A DNA stretch of 20,312 bases, taken from NCBI GenBank assembly GCA_016210245.1, contig JACQUR010000353.1:1-20312 (forward strand), in the 5' to 3' direction. A program made the translations under genes and the position numbers. Below are positions 13,020-20,312 of this stretch, in pieces. Within the stretch, counting starts at the first letter, position 1, and each line of letters opens with the position of its first letter. Below the pieces are notes generated by a model. It searched no databases, was not told the DNA's origin, and saw only the letters and a program-made list of their open reading frames with translations. The stretch comes from Chloroflexota bacterium. GTDB taxonomy: Bacteria; Chloroflexota; UBA6077; JACQUR01.

Positions 13020-13388
13020 TCAGGTTGCCGTGGTGAGGGCGCGCACCGCCAGGCCGAAGACGAACAGGGTGGCCAGGCTGTAGATCAGCAGGATCTGGCG
13101 GTCGTCGCGGCCCTGGGCGTAGCTATGGGCCAGGGGCAAGCCCAGGACGGAGGCCACGCCGTACAGGAAGTGCATGCCCTCGCCGGGCATGACGCCCAGC
13201 AGCACCAGGGCCAGGCCCACCACGCCCTGGGCCACGAGCACGATCTCGCCGATCACCAGCGCACCGGTGTAGTTGCGCGTCAAGCGGAAGCCGCGGAAGT
13301 AGCCGCCCAACCCCCACAGCCCTACCAGGAGCAGATACAGGATAATAGAGTTGGCGAGCGTGGCGTGCAGGGCGATGAGCAGTGGCAT
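13020..13388 (-). CDS. Small four-helix integral membrane protein, unknown function
   Basis: The 122-residue product has four hydrophobic segments, about 11-29, 43-67, 71-90 and 98-117, joined by short loops. The loop between the first two (YFRGFRLTRNY) is basic and would face the cytoplasm. Histidines at 8, 73 and 88 lie in or near the membrane segments and could bind haem, but no family motif proves this. The start is supported by GGAG six bases upstream of the ATG. The gene is divergent from the SRPBCC gene. Its stop lies two bases from the split palindrome bordering the vapBC insertion, so its original 3' hairpin was probably disrupted. I do not recognise the family. Confidence 0.75.
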   Translation of the reverse strand: MPLLIALHATLANSIILYLLLVGLWGLGGYFRGFRLTRNYTGALVIGEIVLVAQGVVGLALVLLGVMPGEGMHFLYGVASVLGLPLAHSYAQGRDDRQILLIYSLATLFVFGLAVRALTTAT

Positions 13389-13534
13389 GAGCGTCTCCGC
13401 GCAGTTGGAGTCCAGGGCCGTGGCTGCGCTGATAGGATACTATGTGGTCCTCACAGGCGCTCTGAGTCTGGAACGGGCCTTGCCAAGCTCGCGGGCGGGC
13501 AAGTGGCCCGCATCTGACGCGCGGAGGAGCATCC
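13389..13534. promoter_or_regulatory. Divergent intergenic region
   Basis: This 146-bp gap separates two divergent genes and should hold both promoters. The only AT-rich island is TAGGATACTATG at 13433-13444, which offers -10-like hexamers on both strands (TACTAT forward, TAGTAT reverse), but neither has a matching -35. Ribosome binding sites are clear on both sides: GGAGG at 13523 region for the forward gene and GGAG near 13395 for the reverse gene. Confidence 0.35.
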
Positions 13535-13981
13535 ATGGCTCGCGTTGAGAGGACGATCGACATCCAGGCGCCGGTCGAGCGCTGCTACCAACTCTGGGCA
13601 CGCTTCGAGGACTTCCCGAAGTTCATGGACGACGTCAAGCAGGTCCGCCAGACCGGCCCGGAGCTCTACCGCTGGGTTGCGCGGACGCCCCGGGGCCAGG
13701 AGTATGAGTGGGACGCGCGGGTGACCCTGCGCCAGGAGAACCGCCTCCTCGCCTGGGAGAGCATCTCCGGGATCGGCCACTCCGGAAGCGCGCGCTTCGA
13801 GCCCGTCGACGGTGGCTGCCGGGTGCAGGTCTCGATGGAGCTGAACCCGCCCGGCGGCGAGCTGGGCGAGGCGTTCGCCAAGGTGAGCCAGGACGCCGAG
13901 CAACGCGTGGAGGCCGTGCTCAGGAGCTTCAAGCAGGTCGCGGAGGAGAAGGCAAAGGGCAAGCGGCACAAGGCAGGCTGA
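13535..13981 (+). CDS. SRPBCC-fold protein (polyketide cyclase/dehydrase-like)
   Basis: The 148-residue protein starts MARVERTIDIQAPVERCYQL and continues WARFEDFPKFMDDVKQV, the usual opening of SRPBCC/START-like proteins in which a long C-terminal helix closes a hydrophobic ligand cavity. A second landmark is the GHSGSARFEPVDGGCRVQVS strand pair before the final helix (about 108-140). The tail is basic (KAKGKRHKAG). A GGAGGAG ribosome site precedes the ATG by about five bases. Its stop is one base from the ribokinase start, so the two are probably translated from one message. The ligand is unknown and no catalytic role can be assigned. Confidence 0.8.
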   Translation: MARVERTIDIQAPVERCYQLWARFEDFPKFMDDVKQVRQTGPELYRWVARTPRGQEYEWDARVTLRQENRLLAWESISGIGHSGSARFEPVDGGCRVQVSMELNPPGGELGEAFAKVSQDAEQRVEAVLRSFKQVAEEKAKGKRHKAG

Positions 13982-13982
13982 G

Positions 13983-14936
13983 ATGGACGTATCCCAACTG
14001 TGCCAGCGCCTCACCGACGGGCCGCCGCCCCGCGTGGCTGTGGTCGGCAGCATCAACGTGGACGTGGTGGTGCGGGCCGAGCGCCGTCCCCGGGCAGGTG
14101 AGACGCTGGTCGGCCACGGGTTCGACCTGTTCCCCGGCGGCAAGGGGGCCAACCAGGCCGTGGCCGCCGCGCGACTGGGCGGCCAGGTGCGCCTGGTAGG
14201 GCGCGTGGGCCAGGACCTCTTCGCCCACCTGGCCCTGGAGGGCCTGGCCCGAGCGGGCGTGGCGCTGGACGACGTGGCCCGCGATGCCGAGCAGGGCACG
14301 GGGATGGCCTCGATCGTCGTAGACGGCCAGGGCGAGAACGCGATCGTGGTCGTGCCGCGAGCCAACGGCACCTGGAGCGAGGCGGACATCGCGCGCGCCG
14401 AGCAGGCTGTGGCCGGGGCGCAGGTGGCGCTCTTGCAGCTCGAGGTGCCGCTGGAGGTGGTGGTGCGCGCTGCGCACGCGGCGCGGCGCGCGGGCGCGCG
14501 GGTGGTGCTGAATCCTGCTCCGGCCCGGCCTCTGCCGCCCGCCCTGCTGGCCGAGGTCCACGTGCTCACCCCCAACGCCCGCGAGGCGGCGGCGCTGGCC
14601 GGCGCGGCAGGCTCCGACCTCGATCCTGAAGCAGCGGCCCGGCTGCTCCAGCAGCAGGGACCGTGGGCGGTGGCGATCACCCTGGGCGAGCGCGGCGCCT
14701 TCTGGCTGGAGGACGATCGCTCTGACCACGTGGCGGGCTTCTCGGTGGCTGTGGCCGATACCACCGCCGCTGGCGACGCCTTCAACGGCGCGCTGGCGGT
14801 GGCCCTGGCGCGCGGGCTGGAGCTGGCCCACGCGGTCCGGGTCGGCTGCGCCGCTGGCGCCCTGGCCGCCACCCGCCTGGGCGCGCAGCCCTCGCTGCCC
14901 ACCCTGGACGAAGTGTGTACGCTGCTACGCCGATGA
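13983..14936 (+). CDS. rbsK: Ribokinase (PfkB family)
   Basis: This 317-residue protein has the full PfkB-family layout. It opens with the substrate strand GSINVDVVV (Asp27), then the first signature GGKGANQAVAAARLG (52-66), NPAP (177-180), TPNAREA (196-202), the nucleotide-site TLGERG (233-238) and the second signature DTTAAGDAFNGA (259-270), with Asp265 as catalytic base. This pattern is closest to ribokinase, which makes ribose 5-phosphate from ribose and ATP in the cytoplasm. Another pentose or nucleoside as substrate cannot be excluded. The stop overlaps the start of the nucleoside hydrolase (ATGA), so hydrolysis of a ribonucleoside followed by ribose phosphorylation is the likely pathway. 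Confidence 0.9.
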   Translation: MDVSQLCQRLTDGPPPRVAVVGSINVDVVVRAERRPRAGETLVGHGFDLFPGGKGANQAVAAARLGGQVRLVGRVGQDLFAHLALEGLARAGVALDDVARDAEQGTGMASIVVDGQGENAIVVVPRANGTWSEADIARAEQAVAGAQVALLQLEVPLEVVVRAAHAARRAGARVVLNPAPARPLPPALLAEVHVLTPNAREAAALAGAAGSDLDPEAAARLLQQQGPWAVAITLGERGAFWLEDDRSDHVAGFSVAVADTTAAGDAFNGALAVALARGLELAHAVRVGCAAGALAATRLGAQPSLPTLDEVCTLLRR

Positions 14937-15874
14937 TACGGATCGTGGTGGACACCGACCCCGGGGTGGACGATGCTCTGGCGCTCATCCTGGCGCTGCG
15001 CAGCCCACGGGCGCAGGTGATGGGCATCGGCACCGTGGCTGGCAACGTGGAGGTGGAGAGCGCGACCGAGAACGCGCTCAAGGTGCTCCGGCTGCTCGGG
15101 CGCGCCGAGGTGCCGGTGGCCCAGGGCTGCGCCGCCCCGCTGGTGGAGCCGTTCCATGGCGCCCACGGCGTCCACGGGCGCGACGGCCTGGGCGATTGTG
15201 GCCTGCCCCCGTCCGGCCTCCGCCCGAGCGCCGAGCACGCCGCCGACCAGCTCGTGCGCCTGGCGCGGGAGTGGGAGGGGGCGCTGGTGGTGGTTGCCCT
15301 GGGGCCGCTCACCAACCTGGCGACCGCGCTGCTGAAGGACCCGCGCCTGCCCGGGCGGGTGCGGCGCGTGGTCGCCATGGCCGGCGCTTTTGGCGTCTCG
15401 GGCAACGTCACCCCGGCGGCCGAGTTCAACGTCTGGGCCGATCCCGAGGCGGCCGAGCGGGTGTTCTCGGCCGGCTGGCCGCTGACCCTCGTCGGCCTGG
15501 ACGTGACCCGCCAGGCGCTGCTGGCCGACGAACACCTGGAGCGCCTCGCCGGCGCCCCCGGTCCCGTGCCGCCGTTCGTGCAGGCGATCGTCCAGGCGCC
15601 CATGGCCTTCGCCGCAGCCAGGAGTGGCCTGCGCGCTCTGGCGCTCCACGATCCGCTGGCCATGGCGATTGCGCTGGACCCGACTCTGGCCAGCGATGCG
15701 CCGGAGCTGCCGGTGGCGGTGGAGTTGCGCGGCGCCTGGACGCGGGGTGCAACCCTGGCCGATCGCCGCTCCCAGCCGGCCGAACGCGGCCTGGGCCCCG
15801 CACGGGCGCAGGTATGCCTGCGGGCCGACGTGCCCCGCTTCCTGGCCGCATTTCTCGAGACGCTAGCCGGCTGA
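14933..15874 (+). CDS. Inosine/uridine-preferring nucleoside hydrolase family protein
   Basis: The protein has 313 residues from the ATG at 14933, the usual length. It hydrolyses the N-glycosidic bond of ribonucleosides to give base and ribose. The calcium and ribose site is intact: DTDPGVDDA (Asp7, Asp9, Asp13, Asp14), GVHGRDG (about 79-85), LGPLTNLA (123-130), AEFNVWADPEAA (163-174) and ALHDP (237-241, Asp240). These correspond to the catalytic Asp10, Asp14, Asp15 and Asp242 region of the Crithidia enzyme. The ATG was preferred over an in-frame GTG at 14915 because it begins directly at the conserved first strand and gives a four-base ATGA overlap with rbsK. Base specificity cannot be read here. 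Confidence 0.9.
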   Translation: MIRIVVDTDPGVDDALALILALRSPRAQVMGIGTVAGNVEVESATENALKVLRLLGRAEVPVAQGCAAPLVEPFHGAHGVHGRDGLGDCGLPPSGLRPSAEHAADQLVRLAREWEGALVVVALGPLTNLATALLKDPRLPGRVRRVVAMAGAFGVSGNVTPAAEFNVWADPEAAERVFSAGWPLTLVGLDVTRQALLADEHLERLAGAPGPVPPFVQAIVQAPMAFAAARSGLRALALHDPLAMAIALDPTLASDAPELPVAVELRGAWTRGATLADRRSQPAERGLGPARAQVCLRADVPRFLAAFLETLAG

Positions 15875-15878
15875 CCCC

Positions 15879-15884
15879 TTGACA
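15879..15884 (+). promoter_or_regulatory. Possible -35 element upstream of the sensor kinase
   Basis: A perfect TTGACA lies five bases after the nucleoside hydrolase stop and 79 bases before the kinase start. At the standard distance the -10 position is poor (ATGAGG); TAGAAA at 15897 is a better hexamer but only 12 bases away. The 89-bp gap does suggest a separate promoter for the two-component pair. Confidence 0.25.
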
Positions 15885-15963
15885 GGTGTAGTAGGCTAGA
15901 AATGAGGGCCACAGCGCGCCATGCCTGTGCCTGCTGCTGCAGCTCTGGGTGGGGAGTGAGCGC

Positions 15964-18252
15964 ATGCACGTGCTGCCGAGGGAGGCCGGAGCCGAGTTGG
16001 AAGGCGCCCTTTCGCCCAGGCGCGCCAGGACTTCCTTCCGCCGGGGCCGAAGCCTGCGCAGCAAACTCGTCGGCCTCGCCCTGCTGACGCTCCTGCCCGC
16101 CCTGCTGCTGGGCGCGATCGACTCCTTTGCCTTCCTCGTACACGAGCGCGAGGCGGTCCAGCGCGCCGCGCTGGTGACCGCTCGTCTGGCCGCCCAACAC
16201 GCCTGGGAGCTGGCTCGTGGGACCGACCATTTCCTCGATGCGTTGAGCGAGGTGGAAACGGTCAAGCGCGGCGCGCCCGAGCAGCGGGACCAGCTCTTCG
16301 CCGCCATCGTCTCCCGTTACCCCCGCTACAACGCCATCTTCTTCATCGGCCTCGACGGGCAGGAGCAGGGCCTCTCGACGCATCAGCCTGGCCAGGCGCG
16401 CCTCGACCTGAGCCAACGCCCCGAGTTCCAGGAGGCGCTGCAAACCCGAAGCTTCACGATCGGCCGCCAGCCGGTGCAGGCGCCATGGACCGGCGAGCCG
16501 GTGGTGCGGATGCTGGCCCCCGTGCTCGATGAGCAGAGTAGCCTGCTTGGCTTCGTGGGCGCCGGCCTCAAGCTGCTGAGGCTGCAGGACCTCTGGGCCA
16601 ACCTGGAGCTGCCGATGGGCACCGCGGTCAGCCTGGTGGAGCGAAACCAGGGCCTGGTGTTCGCTCGCACCCCCCAGGGCGAGGAACGCCCCGGCCAGTC
16701 GGTGGCGGCCGAGGTGGTCGAGGCGCTGCGCGCCCACGACGGCGGTACGCACGAGTACCGCTCCGAGGACGGGACGGAATGGCTGGCGGCCTTCGCCCGG
16801 ATCGAGGACACTCCCTGGGCCGCGGTCGTCGCGGTGCCGGCCGAGGTCGCCTTCGCCGACTGGCGCGCGGCCCTGGTCCGTACGGCGGCGCTGCTGCTGC
16901 TCGCCTTTGTCCTGGCGCTCGGTCTGGCGCGGGCCCTGGCCGCCCGCCTGGCAGCGCCCGCGCGGGCGCTGGCTGCGGGAGCCCTGGCCCTGGCCGCGGG
17001 GCAACTCCAGCACCGAGTGGTCGTCCGCAGCGGCGACGAGCTGGAGCGGGTGGCCGACCAGTTCAACGCCATGGCTGCGCAGCTCGAGCGCGAGCGGGCG
17101 CTGCTCGAGGAGCGAGTGGCTGCGGCGACGGCTGCACAAGCCCGCCTGCTGGCGGCGGAGCGGGAGGCGCGGGCCGATCTGCAGGCGGTGCTGGGAGCGG
17201 TGGAGCAGGGGGTGATGCTGGTAGGCGCCGACGGACGCGTCCGCTTCGCCAACCCACGCCTCTCCGAATTGTTCGGCGGGAACCTGCTGCCGGCCGGAGA
17301 CCGACCCAACCGCGGCCAGGTCGTGGAGCGCATGCGGGAGCGGGTGGCCGAGCCGGAGCCGTTCGAGCAGCGGCTGGGCGAGCTGTACGGCCAGCCCCGG
17401 TTGGTCGCCCACGACACGGTCGAAGTCACCGACCCCACGGCCCGTACGCTCGAACGCTACAGCGCGCCCGTCTACACCGAGGACGGGCAGGTGCTGGGGC
17501 GGATCGAGGGTTACACCGACGTGACCGAGCTGCGGCGCCTGGAGCGGCTGCGCGAGGAGTTCCTGACCGTGGCCGCCCACGAGCTGCGCACGCCGCTGGC
17601 CAGCATCCATGCCCTCGCCCAGTTGCTGTTGCGCAACGTCGAGGCGGGCAAGGCGATCGATCCGGTGCGCCTGAGGCGCAGTCTGTCCACGATCCTGCGC
17701 CAGTCGCAGCGCTTGAACGGGCTGGTGCTGGACCTGCTGGACGTGTCCCGCCTGCGCCAGGACCGCCTGGAGCTGCGGCCCGCGCTGGCCGACCTGGCGG
17801 CCCTGGTGCGCGACGCGGTCGAGCAGGTGACCCCGATTGCGGAGGCCGGCCAGCACCGCCTGGCCCTCGACGTGCCGGCGGCCCCACTCCAGGGCGCGTG
17901 GGACCCGGCGCGAGTCGAGCAAGTGGTGCTGAACCTGCTCTCCAATGCCCTGCGCTTCTCGCCCCCCGGGACCGAGGTGCGGGTGACGCTGGCCGGGGAG
18001 GTGGATGGTGCCCTGCTCAGCGTGGCCGACCACGGCCAGGGCATCCCGCCGAACGAAGTGCCCCGCCTGTTCCGCCCGTTCGAGCGCGCGCTCGACCCGC
18101 TCACCCGCTATCAAGCCGGCCTGGGCCTGGGCCTCTACCTCGCCCGTGGGATCGTCCAGGCCCACGGCGGGCGCATCTGGGCGGAGCCCGCGGAGGGGCA
18201 GGGCACTACCTTCTACGTCTGGCTTCCCCTGGGAGCCAGAGGAGTGCGTTGA
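15964..18252 (+). CDS. Membrane sensor histidine kinase (Cache-like, HAMP, PAS, HisKA, HATPase)
   Basis: The ATG at 15964 follows GGGGAG by seven bases and gives 762 residues; a GTG at 15949 overlaps that site and was not chosen. A basic N terminus leads to a membrane segment (about 35-60), an extracellular Cache-like sensor (about 61-300, with YNAIFFIGLDGQEQ), and a second membrane segment (about 303-325). Inside the cell are HAMP (about 326-378), a coiled coil, a PAS domain (about 405-525), HisKA with AAHELRTPL (phosphorylated His539), and HATPase with the N box NLLSNALRFSP (655-665), DHGQGIP (689-695) and GLGLGLYLA (719-727). All key residues are present, so it should be active. Its stop overlaps the receiver gene start by one base, so they are a cognate pair. 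The ligand is unknown; small organic molecules are usual for Cache sensors. Confidence 0.92.
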   Translation: MHVLPREAGAELEGALSPRRARTSFRRGRSLRSKLVGLALLTLLPALLLGAIDSFAFLVHEREAVQRAALVTARLAAQHAWELARGTDHFLDALSEVETVKRGAPEQRDQLFAAIVSRYPRYNAIFFIGLDGQEQGLSTHQPGQARLDLSQRPEFQEALQTRSFTIGRQPVQAPWTGEPVVRMLAPVLDEQSSLLGFVGAGLKLLRLQDLWANLELPMGTAVSLVERNQGLVFARTPQGEERPGQSVAAEVVEALRAHDGGTHEYRSEDGTEWLAAFARIEDTPWAAVVAVPAEVAFADWRAALVRTAALLLLAFVLALGLARALAARLAAPARALAAGALALAAGQLQHRVVVRSGDELERVADQFNAMAAQLERERALLEERVAAATAAQARLLAAEREARADLQAVLGAVEQGVMLVGADGRVRFANPRLSELFGGNLLPAGDRPNRGQVVERMRERVAEPEPFEQRLGELYGQPRLVAHDTVEVTDPTARTLERYSAPVYTEDGQVLGRIEGYTDVTELRRLERLREEFLTVAAHELRTPLASIHALAQLLLRNVEAGKAIDPVRLRRSLSTILRQSQRLNGLVLDLLDVSRLRQDRLELRPALADLAALVRDAVEQVTPIAEAGQHRLALDVPAAPLQGAWDPARVEQVVLNLLSNALRFSPPGTEVRVTLAGEVDGALLSVADHGQGIPPNEVPRLFRPFERALDPLTRYQAGLGLGLYLARGIVQAHGGRIWAEPAEGQGTTFYVWLPLGARGVR

Positions 18253-18626
18253 TGGAGCTTGCGGCGGTCCTGGTCGTGGAAGATGACCCCACCCTGCGCG
18301 AGGTGGTGGGCGAGTTGCTGGCCGAGGAGGGCTACGCGGTGCAGCAAGCAGCCAATGGCCTCGAGGCACTCGATTGCCTGCTCGAGCAGCGCCCGGCCGT
18401 AATCGTGCTCGACCTGATGATGCCGGTCATGGACGGCTGGGAGTTCTTGCGCCAGGCGCGCGAGCGCGGCCTGCTGGGCAGCAGCCGCGTGGTGGCCCTG
18501 ACCGCCACCCGCATGACCCGCGATTCCGAGCGCAGCCTGGGCGTGGATGCCCTCGTCCCCAAACCGTTCGACATCCCCGCGTTGCTGAGTACGCTGGCGC
18601 GGCTGCGAGTAGTCAGTGGCCAGTGA
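18252..18626 (+). CDS. Receiver-only response regulator
   Basis: The 124-residue protein is a single CheY-like receiver domain without an output domain. The acidic pocket is VVEDD (Glu10, Asp11, Asp12), the phosphoacceptor is Asp54 in VLDLMMPVMDG, the switch residue is Thr84 in VALTAT, and the conserved lysine is Lys104 in VPKPFD. It starts within the stop of the sensor kinase (TGATG), so phosphotransfer from that kinase is expected. With no DNA-binding domain it would act through protein contacts or a phosphorelay. The last five residues (VVSGQ) and the stop codon are encoded by the heptamer hairpin that follows, so the C terminus is probably a recent addition. Confidence 0.92.
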   Translation: MELAAVLVVEDDPTLREVVGELLAEEGYAVQQAANGLEALDCLLEQRPAVIVLDLMMPVMDGWEFLRQARERGLLGSSRVVALTATRMTRDSERSLGVDALVPKPFDIPALLSTLARLRVVSGQ

Positions 18627-18697
18627 TCAGTGGTCAGTGGTCAGTGGTCAGAAGGCCGTCTGGCCACTGACTACTGACCACTGATCACTGATCACTC
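18607..18697. terminator. Convergent CAGTGGT-heptamer hairpin that supplies both stop codons
   Basis: The left arm consists of 7-bp units GAGTAGT, CAGTGGC, CAGTGAT and three CAGTGGT (18607-18648). The right arm, read on the other strand from its outer end, is GAGTGAT, CAGTGAT, CAGTGGT, CAGTAGT, CAGTGGC (18697-18663). The arms pair with a few mismatches around a 14-base loop. The TGA of the response regulator (18624-18626) and the TGA of the oxidoreductase (18694-18692) both lie inside repeat units. A bidirectional terminator role is likely by position; no U-tract is seen. Confidence 0.75.
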
Positions 18698-20312
18698 GCG
18701 CACTACGCTCACCCGAACGCACGTGTCCAGAGTCAGGGTGGGCAGGTCCAGGGTGTCCAGGCTGACGGGCACCAGCCACTCGAAGCAGCCCCCCTTCTCG
18801 GCCTGATTGGCCACCGGCAGGTTGCGCGACCAGTGGCCGCCACAGCCGGCAATGGCCACCACCTCCGGGTGGATGCCCTCGGTCACCGCGGCCCGCATGC
18901 GCAGGCTGTCCCCGGTGCGGGCCGAGGTGATGCGCACCCAGTCGCCGTCGCTGATACCCCTGCGTCTGGCCGTCTCCGAGTTGATCGCCGCGCGGTAGAC
19001 GAACGGATTGATCTCCGAGACCTCGGCCAGCCAGGGGTTGTTGTAGGTGCCGGAGAAGGTCTGGAGCGGCACCTTGTAGTAGATGGCGAACAGGTCCGCC
19101 CCCTCGGGCCGCTGCTCGTGGGCCACGCACGGCCGCCAGCCGGGCAGGGCGGAGAAGCCTGCCGTGTCGGCCTCCAGGCGCAGCCCGCGGAGCGCCCGCT
19201 CCACCTGCTCGCCCACGTCCAGCATCCACTCGGGGTACACGGGCACGCGAGCGCTGGAGAAGGGCAGCCAGTACACCTCCTCCACCCGCTTGGGCCACGT
19301 GAGCAGCCCGCGCGCCTTGAACCACTCCAGCCCGCGCTCGTCCCCGAACCAGGCGCGGTACTGGCGGTCCACGATCTCCGCCCAGGTGGAGCGGCGGGCC
19401 GGATCCAGCGCGTGGGGCCCCTGGAGGTTCAGGGCAGTGTTGAGGACGGTGTACAGCTCCTCGCGCATGTCCAGGCGCTCGGCCAGGTCCAGGACCACTT
19501 CGGCCACCGCACGCCGCTGCCCCGCGGGCGGCACCACCGGCTGGCGCACGTGGTAGCTCCACGCGTCCACCGCCGTGTTGGAGCTGATCCAATCCGGGAT
19601 CTGGGTCAGTCGCTCCAGGTAGGAAGCGGCGGGCAGGACGACGTCCGAGAGATCGGTCGACTCGTCCAGGAACAGGCTGAACGAGACCTGGAACATGGGC
19701 TTGAACGCCTCGGCCACCTGGCGGGGGTTGGCCATGGTCATCAGGTAGTTGGAGCCCACGTGAAAGTTGAACTCGACCCGGTAGGGGATGCCGAACCGCT
19801 CCGGCTGCTGCACGGAGAGCGGGACCAGGCCGGACGAGGTGGGGCAGGTGGGGACCAGGTCACGCCCATCCGCCTGCTCGCCCACCCGCACTTCGGCGGG
19901 CGGGTAGGGGGGCGGTCCCACCCACGTGCCGGTGAGCAGCAGGCCATCCGCGTCGGCCGAGGGCACCCAGAGCGGCCGCTCGGTCTCCGGCCGCCCGAGC
20001 GAGCAGGCGTTCATGCCCAGCAGGCCGCCGGGCACGTTCGCGGCACCCACGACCTCGGTCAGCAACTCCATGGCCAGGCTGGCCTCCCAGGCGTTCCGAT
20101 GCCCCTGGGCGCCCTTGAAGTACATCACCGCCACCGGGCGGTAGGGCAGGGTCTGGCCGTCGATGACGATCGTGCTGCCGATCCGCGCTGCCTCGCCGTA
20201 CTCCCGGGCGATCCGCCGAATGGTCGCCGCCGGCACGGTGCTGATCGCCTCGGCCCGCTCCGGGGTCCAGGAGCGCACCTGCTCCCGCAGCAGCACGAAG
20301 GCGGGCCGGGCC
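18692..20312 (-). CDS. Molybdopterin oxidoreductase catalytic subunit, C-terminal part (5' end outside window)
   Basis: The frame is open to the right edge, so the start and the first domains (Fe-S site, catalytic ligand residue) are missing; about 539 residues are present. Landmarks of the DMSO-reductase superfamily are YFKGAQGHRNAWEASLAMEL followed by AANVPGGLLGMN, the LDESTDLSDVVLPAASYLER cofactor segment, and a C-terminal dinucleotide-binding domain (about 400-520) with INSETARRRGISDGDWVRI and TEGIHPEVVAIAGCGGHW. The GCGGHW and NVPGG patterns recall tetrathionate or thiosulfate/polysulfide reductase-type enzymes, but the substrate cannot be set without the N-terminal half. Such enzymes usually work at the membrane with an Fe-S and an anchor subunit; no such genes follow on this strand. 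It ends inside the heptamer hairpin. Confidence 0.88.
   Translation of the reverse strand, partial: ARPAFVLLREQVRSWTPERAEAISTVPAATIRRIAREYGEAARIGSTIVIDGQTLPYRPVAVMYFKGAQGHRNAWEASLAMELLTEVVGAANVPGGLLGMNACSLGRPETERPLWVPSADADGLLLTGTWVGPPPYPPAEVRVGEQADGRDLVPTCPTSSGLVPLSVQQPERFGIPYRVEFNFHVGSNYLMTMANPRQVAEAFKPMFQVSFSLFLDESTDLSDVVLPAASYLERLTQIPDWISSNTAVDAWSYHVRQPVVPPAGQRRAVAEVVLDLAERLDMREELYTVLNTALNLQGPHALDPARRSTWAEIVDRQYRAWFGDERGLEWFKARGLLTWPKRVEEVYWLPFSSARVPVYPEWMLDVGEQVERALRGLRLEADTAGFSALPGWRPCVAHEQRPEGADLFAIYYKVPLQTFSGTYNNPWLAEVSEINPFVYRAAINSETARRRGISDGDWVRITSARTGDSLRMRAAVTEGIHPEVVAIAGCGGHWSRNLPVANQAEKGGCFEWLVPVSLDTLDLPTLTLDTCVRVSVVRE

Noticed and set aside
14915..14932. GTG start for the nucleoside hydrolase at 14915
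   Set aside because: It would add six residues of rbsK-overlapping sequence. The ATG at 14933 starts right at the conserved first strand and gives a standard four-base overlap.
13451..15649. A 732-codon minus-strand frame opposite SRPBCC, ribokinase and hydrolase genes
   Set aside because: Same reason: strong conserved motifs on the other strand and no recognisable domain in this frame.
14782..18369. A 1,195-codon open frame on the minus strand across the nucleoside hydrolase, kinase and receiver genes
   Set aside because: The plus strand carries complete, motif-bearing genes there. The antisense product has compositional bias only.

Overview
The window is GC-rich (by eye about two thirds G+C or more) and densely coding. 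No rRNA, tRNA or other taxonomic marker is present. The style suggests a member of the Chloroflexota: very large secreted proteins joined by Thr/Pro linkers of the PTPTATP type, YVTN and Asp-box beta-propellers, FAEGS-type repeat domains, and intergenic hairpins built from heptanucleotide repeats. This assignment is inference.

Layout. (1) 1-9228 (+): the 3' part, at least 3,075 codons, of one giant mosaic surface or secreted protein. In order it has a partial FecR-like domain, a Thr/Pro linker, a ZU5-like domain, a seven-repeat PD40/TolB-type propeller, a seven-blade YVTN propeller, a long parallel beta-helix, a NosD-like segment, a jelly-roll-like domain and a Thr/Pro tail. The beta-helix holds 18 vicinal Cys-Cys pairs, mostly at an exact 45-residue period with a [DE]-x-C-C-P-x-E core. 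I do not recognise this repeat and it is the most interesting item here. (2) 9310-12000 (-): a secreted Asp-box propeller protein with four C-terminal FAEGS-type repeats, convergent with the first gene. The two stop codons sit at the two ends of one palindrome. (3) 12105-13017: a vapBC toxin-antitoxin pair framed by 12-bp inverted repeats and 12-bp direct repeats, which appears to have split a 30-bp palindrome. (4) 13020-13388 (-): a small four-helix membrane protein, divergent from a run of three (+) genes: an SRPBCC protein, a ribokinase-type sugar kinase and a nucleoside hydrolase (13535-15874). (5) 15964-18626 (+): a membrane sensor histidine kinase overlapping a receiver-only response regulator. 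(6) 18692 to the right edge (-): the C-terminal part of a molybdopterin oxidoreductase, convergent with the response regulator across a second heptamer hairpin that supplies both stop codons.

How the parts work together. The nucleoside hydrolase and the kinase form a coherent ribonucleoside salvage step: base plus ribose, then ribose 5-phosphate. The kinase and receiver form a two-component pair without a DNA-binding output in this window. The two large secreted proteins are probably cell-surface components, but their substrates cannot be read from sequence. Heptamer arrays occur at both convergent gene junctions and also inside the giant gene, where they are translated.
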